NCBI GenBank assembly: GCA_949752745.1
Contig: OX457026.1
Location: 73,968,742 to 74,032,741, forward strand
Direction of reading: 5' to 3'
Source of the DNA: Protula sp. h YS-2021
Lineage: Eukaryota > Annelida > Polychaeta > Sabellida > Serpulidae
Length of the DNA: 64,000 nt
The position numbers were made by a program, and so were the translations under genes. Positions 12,238 through 25,885 of the stretch are shown here, one piece after another (positions within the stretch are counted from its first letter, which is position 1; the number at the start of each line of letters is the position of its first letter). The notes under the pieces were generated by a model that saw only the letters and a list, made by a program, of their open reading frames with translations, made no database searches and was not told where the DNA came from.

Positions 12238-13939
12238 GCACATTCCCGTCAGGGAAAACACTCGAGAAATGCACGCGTACACGCTTGGTACGACTCTACG
12301 GCACCTATATATATTTTTAATTGAGTGATTGCTTTTGTAGAACATTTTTTGTCTTGGGTGTCTTTCAGGATATTGATACCACTTCGATCCTTTGTGTTCG
12401 TTCCCCTAAAAGGGATAACGTGACTATCTGATTTATCGATTAACAACAGCAACATAAAGAAGGGAGAAAATAATCTGACTCAGATTTATCTAATTGATTA
12501 TTCACAATGCAATAATGATGGGCCGTTTTTCTTTGTTAAAAAACGGACATCATCTTATTATGCTTTTCGACCATTCTTGGGTTAATTTTAGTATCAATGA
12601 CAATACTGCTGCCAGTGACTAATAAAGTGAGCCCATTTCTGTGAATTAGCATTGCATTCCACCCAAAGCTTCCAAATTGCTCAAGGCGTCATTTTACAAA
12701 CTATAATTGGTTTCCCTCCTTTTCCAGCAACAGGACCACAAAATGTTAAGAGTGCATTATGAAGGTTAAAATTTAAAATATGCGCGATTTACAAGGGACA
12801 TACATGCGCTCATAATTATGCTAAATAAGCAAAGCGGAAATGGAAACTGCCATTTGATCTGCCGTAAACACCGCAGCCCATTTTTAATCCCCATGTTTTA
12901 CCTTTTAAAATAACAATAAGCTGGATGAATTTTTCTCAATTAAACAATCAAATTTAATCCTGGTGCTCTAACTACGGTTTTATGAGCGTCTCAACAAATC
13001 TGGATACGGGCATTACTGTGTTAATACAGAGCTGGAAAGAAAAAATAGCTTGTGCACAGGCCTATAACTATTAAACGATCAAAACATCAAAGGACGAAAG
13101 AATTCACTTATAATTCAAAATTATTGCATGATCGAGTTACATTTTATAACAGTTAATGATGTCATTTTCGTATTTCCCTTTAGCTGCATCTGTACAGAAA
13201 ACATTATCTTTATGGGCCTTTGGTTTTACATGTGATTATTTTTGCTAATGTTTCAATGGTGTTTTTGCGAGATATGGTTTGATATTAATACGCCTCGGGT
13301 CGCTCCAGGGCGTAATGGCAATACAATACGCAAGTCTAATCAACACGCTAACAACTGAAATTCCCGATAACCCACATTCTACGACAAGCACTCGTAGATA
13401 GAACCTGATTACAGCACGCCTTTTGCTCATTACTGCAATTTCTTTCTTTCTTTCTTTCTTTTTTTTTTTGCCTTTACAACCATTACCAGTGTAATTCGTA
13501 CAATTTTTTTTCAGTGCATGGCAAATGAAGGGTCTGGCAAACCGAGACGTGGTCTGATAGATTGATTGACATTTAAAGAGACCAAAAATAATAATAATAA
13601 TATTAAATAAATAGTAAAAAAAAAAAAAAAATAAAATAAAATAAAGAGGGCCCCAGATACCCACTACCATCCTGGCACACACATACGCGCTAACGGCGGA
13701 ACAGTGATCACCTGAGCAGCAGACGTTAAGTCAAATTCTTCCGTGCCGCAAGCTGGGCGAACTTGCGAGTAAGTGAAGCAGTTCAATTTACTTTGCTTTT
13801 AAGCCCAGCTCAAGGTAGAAAAGTTCAATGCAAAATGCACACAACAAATTTCCTGTGTCGCTTGAGAACCAAGCAAAAGTAAATTTAAATATAATTTTTG
13901 TTTACTTTAATCTGCTTGCTGATATGGAAGAGTACTTAC
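12238..13939. other. E-protein intron, no gene seen
   Basis: AT-rich; short TTTC run near 13441-13470 and AAT/A-rich tract at 13585-13645. An open stretch on the minus strand here is low complexity. Confidence 0.5.
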
Positions 13940-13989
13940 GGGTTGTTGTGATCTGCTGTTAGCATGGTTATTGCAAGGCATCTCTGTTT
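13940..13989 (-). CDS. TCF4-like: E protein, 50 bp exon
   Basis: The acceptor TTTTATTTCAG and donor CCC|GTAAGTACT are both near consensus. In the phase set by the previous exon (C + AA = Gln) it reads Q-TEMPCNNHANSRSQQP (residues 209-225) with no stop, and ends in phase 0, matching the next exon. The other two frames are not both open and phase-compatible. The sequence is Asn/Ser/Gln-rich and too short for independent homology, but it sits where E proteins carry a short variable Gln-containing stretch before the SPxxKPGS block. It is flanked by introns of 11.4 and 9.8 kb. It is called on splice signals plus phase continuity. Confidence 0.8.
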
Positions 13990-16275
13990 CTGAAATAAAA
14001 AATTACAATAATACAACCTCAGGTGTTTTTTTTTCTAAATTATAGCGACATATTTTGGCAGTTCCAAAATTCATTTAGAAAATTATATCATTTCTAGCAA
14101 TTGCAAAACGTGCAATTTTTTGCATCTTTTCACAATTTCATCACTTTTTTTAAAAAGTTAGTTAAACTGAAATGCATCTAACACCGCATAAAAGTAAATA
14201 TTTTTTAAAGTTTTGTTCTACAGGGTTAGAACGCTGAGAGAAACGGACAGAATCCTTTCTTTAAACAATTTTACTCAAGAAAATTAACCTTTAAGCTCTC
14301 CACTGATCCCATAAGTGCTTCAACTAAGCCAGCGTGGCTTCCATGAAAAGGACAAAAAGTGAGGGATTGTTAGATGGGAATAAATGGGGAAGCAAAGACT
14401 TGATAGACTGAGAATCATTTAGTGCTTTAGAATAAAGAGGTGAGATGGAGGGGGTTTCATTAAATGCGAGTAAGGATTGCGAGTTAGGCTCTGGAGAGAA
14501 TCAGAAGTAGTTGGCAAGTGGCTCGACTAAAAGCACTAATCAGGAGCAATCGTAGACGCTTCCAAAGTGGTTATGAATTATGAAGAGCGGTTAAATTGTC
14601 CCTAGCTGCTTGATGGATTTGCAATTAGCCCACTCCGACCCCAAGCTACTGTCAAGTCCCTCACTGCCTCCTCAAGAAATTCTTGCACAGAGAAGCACAA
14701 ATTGACTGACGCAAAGATTTACTCAAACAGTTATTGGACTGACGCTATATTTACCTGTGTTTAATAAATCTTGCAGTCATGTACAAGGCAACAGAGAGAA
14801 ATAAATGCAACATGCCCAGTATGATTGCGACCACGTTTATCCCAAGCCCATACACTCTCTCTACGATGCCAGTCTCCGGGTAGAGAAAAAAACAACAACT
14901 GGCGGCTATTGACAAGTAATTGAACCTAATGTTCTCGCAAGTACTATTTCACAAATAGAGTTCCTTCCAATTATTCTGATACAATAAACCTGATGCAATT
15001 TGAGCCCAGTCATTTTCTGACCGCTTCGGGGTGCAATACAATTCCCGCTAAATTGATGAATAGCACCGAAAATCTCGTTCCTCCGAGGATTTATAACTTA
15101 TAAGATTTCGTTATAAGCAGAAACGGCCCAAAATTTTCAACCAATATCCAACAATAGCCTGTTTCCCTGATTTATTTCATAATAAGTCAAGAAGGATATC
15201 AATATGTAAAACCTGACTGATACAAAAACAGTCTACAGCAGCCAATCCTCCAATAACAAGCGGAAACATAGAACTCCGGTTCGACCGCCCTGCCTATCTG
15301 ATCATGAAGAAAGTAAAACATAACTGAATACAATGAAGTTTCGGAGACTCTTCTATAGGATTAGCCACTTTTCAAAGGCGCACATACGATTGCAGGAATA
15401 TTTCTCAACTACCCATGAAGGAAAATTCTCAACATCCACGTCCACCTAGGGGCACTGAACGGCAAATAATCAAAGGTCCCTAGCACTGCAGCGTGCTTGA
15501 TGGATGTGACAGTTTTTTTTAATCCAACGGAAAAGGTAAGAACAAGGGCTAGGAAATATGCACCCCTGTCTGAATATACCACTTTCCCTCCCTTCCCCCA
15601 ACAACAAAATCGGTCAAAAACTAGTTAATTTAATCACTAGGCTGGAATTCTATTATTACTACCCCGGTATTATTATTATTTTTTTTTTTGGAATGGAGAT
15701 ACTTGTGTTAATGGTCACTTGTTCTATTTTATTGCAAAGACAAAATGACAGGAATTCACTACGACTAAGGCACCACCAAAGCAACTGTCATATTTTTATA
15801 GATCAAATTTACTAAACAATGAAGGCAGACGTAGCTTTCTCTCTCCTTGTGGCTTTAAATTGTGACCCGTCACTCAAACAGAACTGCCTTCAAGGATCAG
15901 GCCGGGTCCAACTTTTCGTGAAGGGGAGGGGGGGGGGGGGGGTTCAACTTCCGACACCTTGAGTTTAAATGTTTCAGAAAACCCAAAGCTTAACAGTTAT
16001 TTTTTTCGAATTTAGGTGGGGGGGAGGGAGGGTCGCGACCCCTGAACCTCCCTCCCCCTGGATCCGCCACTGAGAAAGAATTTTTCTCTTGTGTAATCGG
16101 CCCTTTTTGCAACACACACACAACTATCGATCGACTCATAAAGCTTAGCATACATAGGACCTACAATGCTAACTACATATTCCCCCACAGACCCCCGTCA
16201 GTTAAACACGGCCATCAATAGTCAATCAAGAGCTGAAATTATACAGCTGGTCCATTTTCCTTGGACGAACCTGGC
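13990..16275. other. E-protein intron, unique-looking
   Basis: Start of the 11.4 kb intron in window order. 14300-14800 is balanced in composition and free of repeats I can recognise; a 15 G run lies at 15928-15942. No exon found. Confidence 0.5.
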
Positions 16276-16442
16276 CCATTTACAATACCGATCTGTGTTT
16301 GTTCCCATAGAAGCTACATACCAAGTTCCATTAAAATCCAGGAGTCTTTTAAGTTATCGTGTTTACAAACTCTTGATGACAGACCGACCGACAGACCGAC
16401 ACGCGGTCGATCGCATATATTCCCTGTGGGTAATAAAAAATT
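16276..16442 (+). mobile_element. Short hairpin-tailed element (same family as 31428-31650)
   Basis: CATTTACAATACCGAT, GTGTTTGTTCCCATAGAAGC and AAGTTATCG are shared with 31443-31585. The tail is a GACCGACCGACAGACCGAC tract (about 16381-16400), then GGTCGATCGCATATATTCCC and TGTGGGTAATAA. Confidence 0.75.
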
Positions 16443-16639
16443 GGTCATGGTGAAATCACAGGCTTCTGTTAACACTGCATTAAACACGCATACACAACAT
16501 GACTTTTTCTACAGATTCAATCCGGTCAAAAGTAACTCCTTCGTGTGTGTCGGGATGGGAGGGAGTATTGTGGTGGGAGTCAGGAGAGGGGGAAAAGGGA
16601 GGGGAAAGGAGGGGCGACCAAGAGATGTTAGATGCCCCA

Positions 16640-16918
16640 CAGATATTGTAGATATATATAAAAAAATATATACCAAAATATACAAATTTCTCACAATTGT
16701 CAAAGTCCCGTCATTTCGGCTATTTTCAGCCGATCGAGAAAAAAAGTAATTTTCCGGTAGGGGACCACCTACAGATTAAACATGTATAATTTCAAGAAGA
16801 TCCGATCAAAACTGTAGGAGAAGATGCATTTTGAAAAAAGGTTAACACACACACACATACACACACTTTTTTCAAAAGTGATTGCACAAGACCACCCGAC
16901 AGAGTCGACTGGTCTAAA
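16640..16918 (+). mobile_element. Single-core relative of the 155 bp element
   Basis: CCGATCGAGAAAAAAAGTAATTTT, TTTCAAGAAGATCCGATC and AAACTGTAGGAGAAGATGCA match the last core of the 5672-7672 element. The tail has a CACACACATACA tract and hairpin AGACCACCCGAC/GTCGACTGGTCT ending TAAAAAA. One core instead of eleven. Confidence 0.8.
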
Positions 16919-19900
16919 AAATCTCCAATGAGTAAGTCTTGCTACCACAAAACAAGAGTTTCAAAAACACTGTTATATCCTTTTGTAGGCTAGCTATCTA
17001 ATACACTCCTAATAGCGCCAAGTTCTTTTAAGGACACAAGTAAATCTGGCTTTAACGAGGCCCTAAAAAGCCATTTTCTCTGTTGGCAAGTAATATCAGG
17101 ACGGTCCGCGGACAAATGCAATTTCCTGCTAATCAAAGCTTTATAGACATTTGGATTGTCTTCATTGCCACCACAGCACAATTCAATTTCACTTTCTTCT
17201 GTTGCACGGCCAATGGGCAAAGACTTGAGTGACAAGCACCGAGGGGATGGCGAAGGGGGAGGCAACAGTGGGTGGGCGCAAGCCCGCCCGGTACATCATT
17301 TCCTATCATGCATAATAGATGAGGTCGTTTCGATCAGGCATCTCCAGTTTATTTCCCTCATGCCGCTTTCGTGTCAGTCTTACTTCTTCTTTAAACGTGC
17401 CAAATTTCGTCCGCGAACAGAGACACACAAGCAATGGACAGTTTCAACGAAAACTTTGGGTTCCCTTCAAAACGAACGAACGCAGCAGAGTCTGGCGCGT
17501 ACCGGGGGGGGGGGGGGAATAGCACGATTAGTACAGGAACACATCGAGGAGGCGTAAACACATCTACAGGAGTTAAACACCAACTCATTCTCCCACAAAC
17601 ACACACACAAACTCAACAACGTTACAGGATTTCTGATCAACACTTCACATTATTATTCTGGAAGCACTTCCGGTGTCCCATTTTCCCCGGATTCTGTGCT
17701 TAACGCAACATATAACAAAGCTGATGTTGACTTATTCTGAATGAACATCAGTTTATGTTAATCTGTTTATAAATCCGTACCTACAGCTAACATTTTCATT
17801 GTTGTCAACATTTCCCAATGTTCACTCAAATAAATCAACATCTATTATTGTTTCCTTGAGATATAGTGTCAGAGATATTAGTCAATATTTATATCAACTT
17901 GAGAACCAAGGCCTAACCCGTCCTTTCTGAGCCGTCTTATTTTATTGAAACCACAGGACAAATAATCCTCACAGTCATAAAGGCTTGTTCACCAAGATTT
18001 CATTTTGAACACGAAAAATGGTCGTAAAAACCTGTGAATATTATTGCACAGCTTGATTAGCAAAGGGGCACAAGGTGCAAAGCACTTTCTGTATCAAGAA
18101 ATCTGCATAAAAGAATCGCTAAACTCTTCAAATCCTTTGTTTGAGTTTGCCTACCAAAAAACCTGAGCTTCCAGTTAAATCAAGGGTCAACGAAACAACG
18201 ATTTGCACACGTACGTTTTGCGCAGTGTCATTTTAACATTCGATCAACATGTGTACTTCACTATTTTGCCCCTTAAAACCGACTCCACAACTGTAAATAT
18301 TGGTTCGGGCTGTCACGAATTTTATCCATAGGAACGGTAGTGTTTTTAGTACCTTCCGCATCAGTGCCATGCGCAACAAGATTAAAGCGTCCCCCCCCCC
18401 CACCCTCGAAAAAGTATGAAATCTCATTCGGGTCAATACTTTGTCGAAAGAACTGATTTTTTCTCGGTATTTAGTTTTCAGATTTTCGACCGTTGACTCA
18501 CTTGAACTATAAGGCAAGTTTTCTGAGTTTGGTATGTAGTGGTTGAGGTTTTCGTGGCTGTTGTACGACTGTAACTCTGCATACTGAAACAACCAATTCA
18601 GTAAACTTGACAAGGCATTCAGACCAGCTGAAAGCCAAAGACACTTTAAAATTGTAATTTTTTAATGTATACGAAACTTTTCTTTAACTGATAATACCGA
18701 TTTACATTTCGTAAGCAATTACTTAAAATCTGAGGTTTTCATCCAGGTAAAACAGCTTCTATAACAAGACGACTTTGCATACGAACCATTTTCGAACCTG
18801 TGTTTATCAGAGTCCTTTGATTAATTGAGACCAGAAGCAAGTCGTTTCTGCTTCACTGAATATCTCGGAATAACGCTCTATCGTTTATATGGTTCCCCTC
18901 CAATCACAACCATTCATTTAATGTGATATGATTTTGAACTAACCGTAAACACGCCTCGACAACTCGAAACTGTATGAGCGTTTTTTTTTTTTTTTGTTGT
19001 ATAATTTTAACATCATCCATCTGGACCAAAATTTGAGAAAAGCTCATACACATAGTAACACAACGGAGAACCCACTTAGTCACTGACAGGTAAAAGTAGT
19101 CCCAATCGCATAAAATTACAACGAAATTCTTACACTGTGACTGTGACATATTATGTGTTGGTTTCAAAATTTTAATTACACTCGAAAGATCCGTACTAAA
19201 AAGGGTGTCAAATGAAGTCTGGCCATCACGGCGCCGTTAAGTTTCAATGATAATGCACTGACGCTTTATTTCATTTAACTCAGCCACTTACTTAACTTCA
19301 AACCGTGCGAAATATACTTCAAGAAAAGACTCACTCGATTTGGGTAATTTGGACTCGGGTTGTTATTTGTATACAACTGTGCTGTGTTATTTACGGAGTT
19401 TCCTGTTCTATTCGTCGAGTCTTCTGAACCTAAAACATTAAAAAATAAAAGGCAGTATAATAATTGTTTGAAAGCTTTTAACTTAAATATATAGATTCTG
19501 TTGCTTTCAGGTGTGAAAAACATCGCAGCATTGAAGTTTTTAGACTGCCCCATACCCGATCCTCAAACCTGTTACTGTCAATGCTGCACGGATGAAAAAA
19601 GAAAAAAAAGTAAAAAGTCTTTGCCTCAGAGACCAAATTTTCTTTGGAAAACACAGCGACTGCGGTTCTGCTGAGAAGTAGAGAAGCACACAGCACGGAG
19701 GGACCCGGTGAAACGGCGAAACTTGACACGATAATTCAACAAATTGCAGATGACAGCACACGACATTTTTCAGCTGATTGGTTATGTAACACGCCGCATC
19801 TTCAGTTCATTTAGCACGTCATAAGTAAGAGCTTTGTGTCAAGCAAAGGAACAAGTAAGACACTGTTTCGAATCAGCACAACCCTCTGTATAAAGCACTG

Positions 19901-22900
19901 CCATGCTACATCTTTAAAACGCGATTGCTTTCTGCTCCAGCGATTCCGATTCTTCCACAAAGCACAAGACAAAGCACCACGCTCCAAACTAATCACTCCA
20001 CAAAACGCTAAAAACGGCTACGCACAAAAAAGTAGCTAATGAAATAGTTTGATCATGCAATGATAACATTTATTAAGCCCATTCTACAAAAGGATGTAAA
20101 GGGTACTATAATAGCCGAACATCAGACACTGTCCCTTGCTCTATTATTGCATGATGGGAGGCGATTCATTCCATAAATAGCTGTAATTTCCAGTTCCTCT
20201 TTATAATGCCCGCTGTAGCAAACTGCAGACTGCTATTCTCCCTTTAATCGCACATCAAAGCAAACAGTACTCTTAATTACCTCCATTCATTCTGATTAAA
20301 GACAACATCCATTACCCTGTGTTAACCTAAAACTGCAGTTGCAGGCAAAAAAAGCCAATAATCGTCCAAAAAACTAACACAAGACGGCTCTCATAACGCT
20401 CTGTTGGAAATGCCTATGTGAAACCAGCTTCGCGATTCATAAAGCATTAAACAATTTCACTGCCGAAAGGGCCAGTTGCACGATAATACATGTTTCTGCA
20501 AGGTCCTCGATGACTGATCCACTTGGAAGGCTCATTTCAGAACAACAAGTCACATTAGAATTGTTATTACAAGCCAAAAATCGCAATGCTGTCTTAAAAG
20601 GACTGCGAACGTCGGCAAAAAATCAGATATCAAATGTATCCGAATCCCGGGATAGCATCACAGAGCGTAAAATCGATAACTCGAGCCGCTTCCAAGTGCT
20701 CATGCTGAAATACTACTCGATAACTCGAGGTACAAGTACTGGACATAAAACATGGCCTGTTTATGTAACAGTCCTGAAACACACATGTTTTGAGATGCAA
20801 CAGTCAGCTTTACAACATTTTATTCCAAAATGATGGAATAAATCATTCTTGCATTGTTGTGCAACTGCATTTTATTAGGATGAACGTCTTTATAAAGCTT
20901 AATACCTTAAAACATAATAAAGTTTATTCTACAGTATTGTGTAATATTTAGTAAAAGACACAAAAGCTGACTGTCGTAAAGGTATCCGCCTAAGACCTAG
21001 ATAACGAATGCCTACGTGGTCATGAAAATAACAGAATACTAGGAGATAGAAAATGTTGGCAGGTAGTTTAATCTCTACCCTCTAACACCTCTTATGAATC
21101 CAAGTCACGGGTGCTGCAGGTCTAGCGGGGGCTGTTCATTAATAGTATTTCATCAGTGGGCCGCAATCTTACAAGACAGTGCAGAATCAGCCCCCGTCAC
21201 TCTCGCTCCGTGTGAAAGACCTACGGAGACCCCAACATCTTTACTTCATTTGGCTTGAGCTGTTGTTAGCTATTTATCCCGTGTCACACAATCCATTAGC
21301 CCTATTAACTGATCCCCCAAAGTACCGCCCTCCTGAATATCAAGCATGGCCCGGCTCGCCCAATACAGGCAAATTGTTTTCAATTCTTCTTCCTAGACTC
21401 TTTTCAGGGAAACTTTCTTAAAACACGGAATGCCCCACAGAAATTTTCTTTTATATTGCAGTACTAAAGATGGGGTTTACTTATTTCTTAAACTGCTTTT
21501 GTTAATGTCTTATTAAGTAATAAATAATGGCATATTTCGTTTTTCAAGACAAACGAATTAAGTACTGTAATCACTCAGGTTATAAGGAAATCGTTTATAA
21601 CGACACGGCACTGGTAACAACGTAACATCCCAGCTAAGTTTTTCGCTGTATAAAAGTATTGGTTATGACGCCATATCCGATATATCAACATAATTGCTCG
21701 GCCCCATGCGTGGCGTTATAACATAGTGTACAAGGAAAGTTCAGTTCGGTACTATGGAATAGTGTATGTTCGAATTGTCGAATGTTACATCATAGGAATT
21801 TCTCATGCTGTGCCAGTTTCAGCACACTTGATCGCGTCGAATATTCACTGGCTCAAACACAACACAGACAAAACTATCGTCAAAGTAGTCCAGGACGACG
21901 CTAGCGGCAGGAGAGCTGTCAGCTACACGTGCGGCCACGCATTTACTCACACTTTATAGAAAATTCGAAGGAAAAAGGAGGTTAAAAAAATGCCCGACAC
22001 AGCCTTTTGTATATGAGTGCAATGCACTAAAAAGTAATGCAAAGTAAATCTTACTCTAGTTCTTACTATTATTAGGTTCAGTTGCGCAGATCAAAGGCCA
22101 TCTAGAATCAAAAGGCCCGCAAAACAGCACGACAGGCCTGTTAAGTATGAAAGTATTTGGCGGCGTCTTAGACTGAAAGGAAAGGTTGGACGGCCCGGCT
22201 ACTTGATTAAATCGAAAGAAAAGTACGTTCTTTAAAAAAGATTTGCTCCGCGAAAGACCAGCCTTTGCACATTACCATTTGTCCAATAATCCCGTTCACT
22301 CCCAGAACACAAATGCTGAACGAAATTCTGTCTCTATTAACTCTGGACACTCTGAAATAAAATAGGAAGTCCATGTCTACTTTACAGTTCTTACAAAGGT
22401 AAAGCAATTGCAGGTACAGGAGATGTTGGAAGGTCTTTCACATTGGACTTAATCCTTTACTTCAGGGAAGAAGGTCTGTTGTACACTTCTCTCCATGTCG
22501 ATCATTTCCTATCCAATAAGTACGGTATGCTCTGATCAGAGAAATATGCATGGCTGGGGGGCAGAGAAAGGAAACTTTATTAACTAAGGGGGAAAAAAAG
22601 AACTTTAATAAAGATCGACGGTTCCTGCACCACTTAGTCTGAACACAACGATAACTCCAAGATTAACCAGCGACTAATGCGAGTATTTCACCTTTGTGAA
22701 CGTTATACGGGGCAAACCAGGCGGCAACAACCCCCCCTGGTGAGTTCCTCGGATCTTCCTTTGAAAACGCAGTATTTTTTTTTTGTACGACAAAATCGTA
22801 CAATCATCTAAGCCTTGCAAACAGCCAGGAGGGCGTGTAAAGATATTGTGGCTTGTGTCAACAGTTTCTTTCCACTGAATAGGATTCGATGACTTCACAG

Positions 22901-23954
22901 CCATTCTCCTGCTTATCAAACAACACCCAAAGGCCAACAGCGATAGAAGTCATTCTTTCAGACCTTTACACTTTAAAAAATCACGATTCTTGTCGCTAAA
23001 AAGTTTTTTTTGAAAAATGATGCGCTAGACTAAGCAGAGTCATTTGCCCGTGGAACAAACAAAAACAACATACAAATGCCGAGCTTGATCACTGGTAATG
23101 ACGCAGAACAAGTCATATTTGCTCAAGTAGTTCACAGGCCACTCCAACAGCGTCATGCCGCAAAGCCAAATGCGCAATCCCTCAGCTCGAGAAGAGCAAA
23201 CGTGTCGGATTCACCGTTCATGAGCCGCAGGTCACAGCAAAAGATTGCCCCCTCCACCCAATCTCCACGACATACGCCTTGTAGTGGCGCGAACCTGATT
23301 AAGGCCTGAGTATGGTAAATTAACGTCGCTCAATGGCATGGATCCGTACTATGAGGACTCGGAACCTGATTCTCCCTAAGGTATCACTGGACATAACGTG
23401 GACAGTTAAAGAACTTGCTCAAGGGTCAACTTGTCGAAATATTGATGCAAAGATCCGTTCAGTGCACAAAAAAAGACTCAGTCGAACCGCTTTAAAGTAA
23501 AATTGTGATAACATCAGAACTGTTATTAGTATATAGCAAAATGTTTCTTGTTAATTTTTCGTCTGACTTTTGCCTTTCTTTTAATTTGATTCGTCTACCT
23601 ATACAATTCTCTTAGGAAGAATTACGAAGAATACGAAGAATTTTTTTACGATAAATCAATTTTGCGAAAAGTACCTTTCTTTTTCCTCCATATCGTGTTA
23701 CCAGTTTGACCAAGTAATTCCTTTCAACTTATGAGTGGCACCGACTGTGGCTGTGTTTTGGGAATGTTCGATATTACCCGAGCGACATTCAGCCGAAATC
23801 GGTATATCCGACACCTTGTCTCAGGCATGTTCTGAATCTGGGAAACCGACAACAAAGCTTTGAACACACTGCAGCAGGCTATCAAAATGACGTGTGCCTC
23901 TCCACCCGTGGCAGAACCGGAACTGCATGCCACACCACCAGTTGCTACTCCGGG
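16919..23954. other. E-protein intron, mostly unique-looking
   Basis: G run at 17504-17517 and C run at 18391-18401. Several open stretches of 60-126 codons occur on both strands, but none shows recognisable protein similarity, sensible codon bias or paired splice sites in the required phase. 20040-20300 and 22440-22560 look compositionally even and free of repeats. Confidence 0.5.
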
Positions 23955-24090
23955 CTTGAGATCTCGTCCACAGCGACCATCTTTTTGCTCGGGCGATCAG
24001 CTTTTTTCAGTTGGTCGTCTGATCGCTGGTGACTAATTTTAAGTAAACGTAACGAGAGCCGGGCGATCAAATTTTGTGCCGTACTTTAAA
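23955..24090. repeat. Foldback (CGACC/GGTCG) repeat, copy 2
   Basis: Shares AGCGACCATCTTTTTGCTCGG, AGTTGGTCGTC and GCCGGGCGATCAAATTTTGTGCC with 8040-8200. Hairpin GCGATCAG (23993-24000) with CTGATCGC (24019-24026). Confidence 0.7.
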
Positions 24091-25414
24091 AAAGGAAAAT
24101 GGGCCTGTTACGCCCTGCAGATTTTGATGCAAAAACGGCACATAAACTAAAAAAATTAACAATGAAATCGCACTGATGTCAATCAAAGCACATTGAAATG
24201 ATTAAATTAATTTAAATATTACTGAAGCCCCAAGCCGAAGTCTCAAAAACTCAAGCGACTAACGGTCGTCTTTCACGTCCCCCCTCCCCTCCCCGCTGCT
24301 CAGTAGAAACAAACGGCGGCACACGAACCCTCACAATCCCACCTCATCCTATCGCTTCGTACGTTCTTCGTGGACTTCTTATAAATACGTGGAATTTTTA
24401 GGTATGGGATAGTCAGAGTAAAGCTTGTTATTTACATATTTAAACAACGAAACTTTAGAAGATATTTGTCGAACGGCATATATAGCTGGTCTGTCAAAAG
24501 GAAAAATATTTATTTCATGCAATTAAGTTTAACTTAGGGAGTTGAACCAATGATTGTAACATGAAACCCTTTTGTGCTTTTGCTTGTGATTACGAAAACG
24601 AGAACTGAATAAATATAACAAGTCATAATGGTTCTATAAAGAGAAAAATCTTATTTCCACATACACCAATTTTATCGAATTTTTCGAGCATCTTCACAAG
24701 GGCTCCTTTATTTTTTGTATGGAAATTTATCAGAAGAATAAAGTTCTGTGGCAGCATGGATCACCAGTCTTGAAGCACACACCGACAGAATTTCAAAGTT
24801 TGACAGATATAAATATTTGCCGATACGCAATGATAAATCAGAGGCACGTCTTGCCACAATAACGCGCGCCGCTATCTCGAACTTAACGGCTATTTTAAAT
24901 GACATCACATCCCAAGGGCAAAAAGGGGTCTCAGAGCTAAATATTATCTTAACTGAATACCAATTTTAACAGTTTAATTACTTAAGTATACGGGTGACAA
25001 CCTTTAAGGGTAAATATCTAACCTTTGTAAGAGTAATTACTTTTTTCCAGTTTATGCATATTGGGATGTCCATAAGGTGTAAAACAGGGGGCCGCAAACC
25101 CCATTAAGACTTGTGCCAAAGTTGTTATGCCCCAAATAGAGACATTTACCAAGAGATACAATTTTCTTCTTTTTTTCTTTCTTGTACTGGTTTTTATATT
25201 CCCAATGCAGTGTCATAATTTTTTGTTCAAGTATCTACCAATACAAAAAAAATATTCTTAGATTTCAAATAACTTTCTAATGTTTATTATTACTTTAATA
25301 AGTAGGTGTTTATACAACGGCATGTTATTTTTTTTCAAATCCGCTTGTTGAAGAAATCGCCCTTATGGCATTTGCTTTGTGGTACCATCAACTGTTCCTT
25401 TAACGTATACTTAC
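24091..25414. other. E-protein intron, no gene seen
   Basis: AT-rich intron directly downstream (transcription sense) of the large Pro-rich exon. No repeat recognised. Confidence 0.5.
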
Positions 25415-25885
25415 GATATGGTGAGGTGCACATGATGATATGTTGCGGGTGCGGATTATGTGGCATATCTGGATGGCGCAAGGGAGGCGGCGGCGGTGAA
25501 TACGGGCTTGGGCTCGGCGAACTGGGAAAGTCCTGAGGACTGTGTGGTCCGTAGCTCTGTGGCGACGGCTGGGCGCCCCGGTACAGTTCGCCCGGACTCC
25601 TGGGGCCCGGCACGCGGTACGGCATGTGCCGAAGCGCGGGCGGGGCCAGCGCCCCCTGGTGGCTGGAGTGCTGTGGGCCTTGATGGCTCATGCAAGCAGG
25701 CGGCATCGTATTTCCACTGGCCATAAAATTGGGACTGCCGACACCCATGCGGTACATCGGAGGGGGTGGCCCATACGGATGTCCATGCTGTGTGGGCGAC
25801 ATCTGAGGGGACGAGGGCGGTCCCATTGGAGAACCCTGGGGGTATGATATAGCACCTCTGCTGTACGGGTACATTCCATTCACTA
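25415..25885 (-). CDS. TCF4-like: E protein, large Pro/Ser/Gln/His-rich exon
   Basis: 471 bp, open throughout; encodes residues 53-208 plus split codons at both ends. The acceptor is ACATACCCAG|TAGTG (weak pyrimidine tract). With the phase-1 end of the previous exon it gives NKS-V-VNGMYPYSRG. The donor is TATC|GTAAGTAT, phase 1. The protein is low complexity: many SP dipeptides (SPMGPPSSPQMSP, SPSPSPYSPPPPP), His/Pro stretches and repeated YxP motifs, as expected of the disordered linker after AD1. GC content is clearly higher than in the flanking intron. By position it replaces vertebrate exons encoding the segment with the SGSWG motif, which I do not see here. The exact 5' boundary is uncertain: an alternative acceptor 34 bp upstream (GGATAG|CATT) fits only with a different donor in exon 2. 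An internal in-frame ATG (NGMYPY) could start a form lacking AD1. Confidence 0.84.

Noticed and set aside
11864..12328. 154-codon open frame
   Set aside because: Spans a C run and the (CT)n(CA)n repeat, giving Ser-Leu and Thr-His runs; not coding.
13245..13682. 145-codon minus-strand open frame
   Set aside because: Poly-Phe/Lys/Ile stretches from T- and A-rich simple sequence; no domain recognised.
25460..25847. Plus-strand and other-frame open frames across the Pro-rich exon
   Set aside because: Shadows of the GC-rich E-protein exon; the minus-strand frame has phase-matched splice sites and expected composition.
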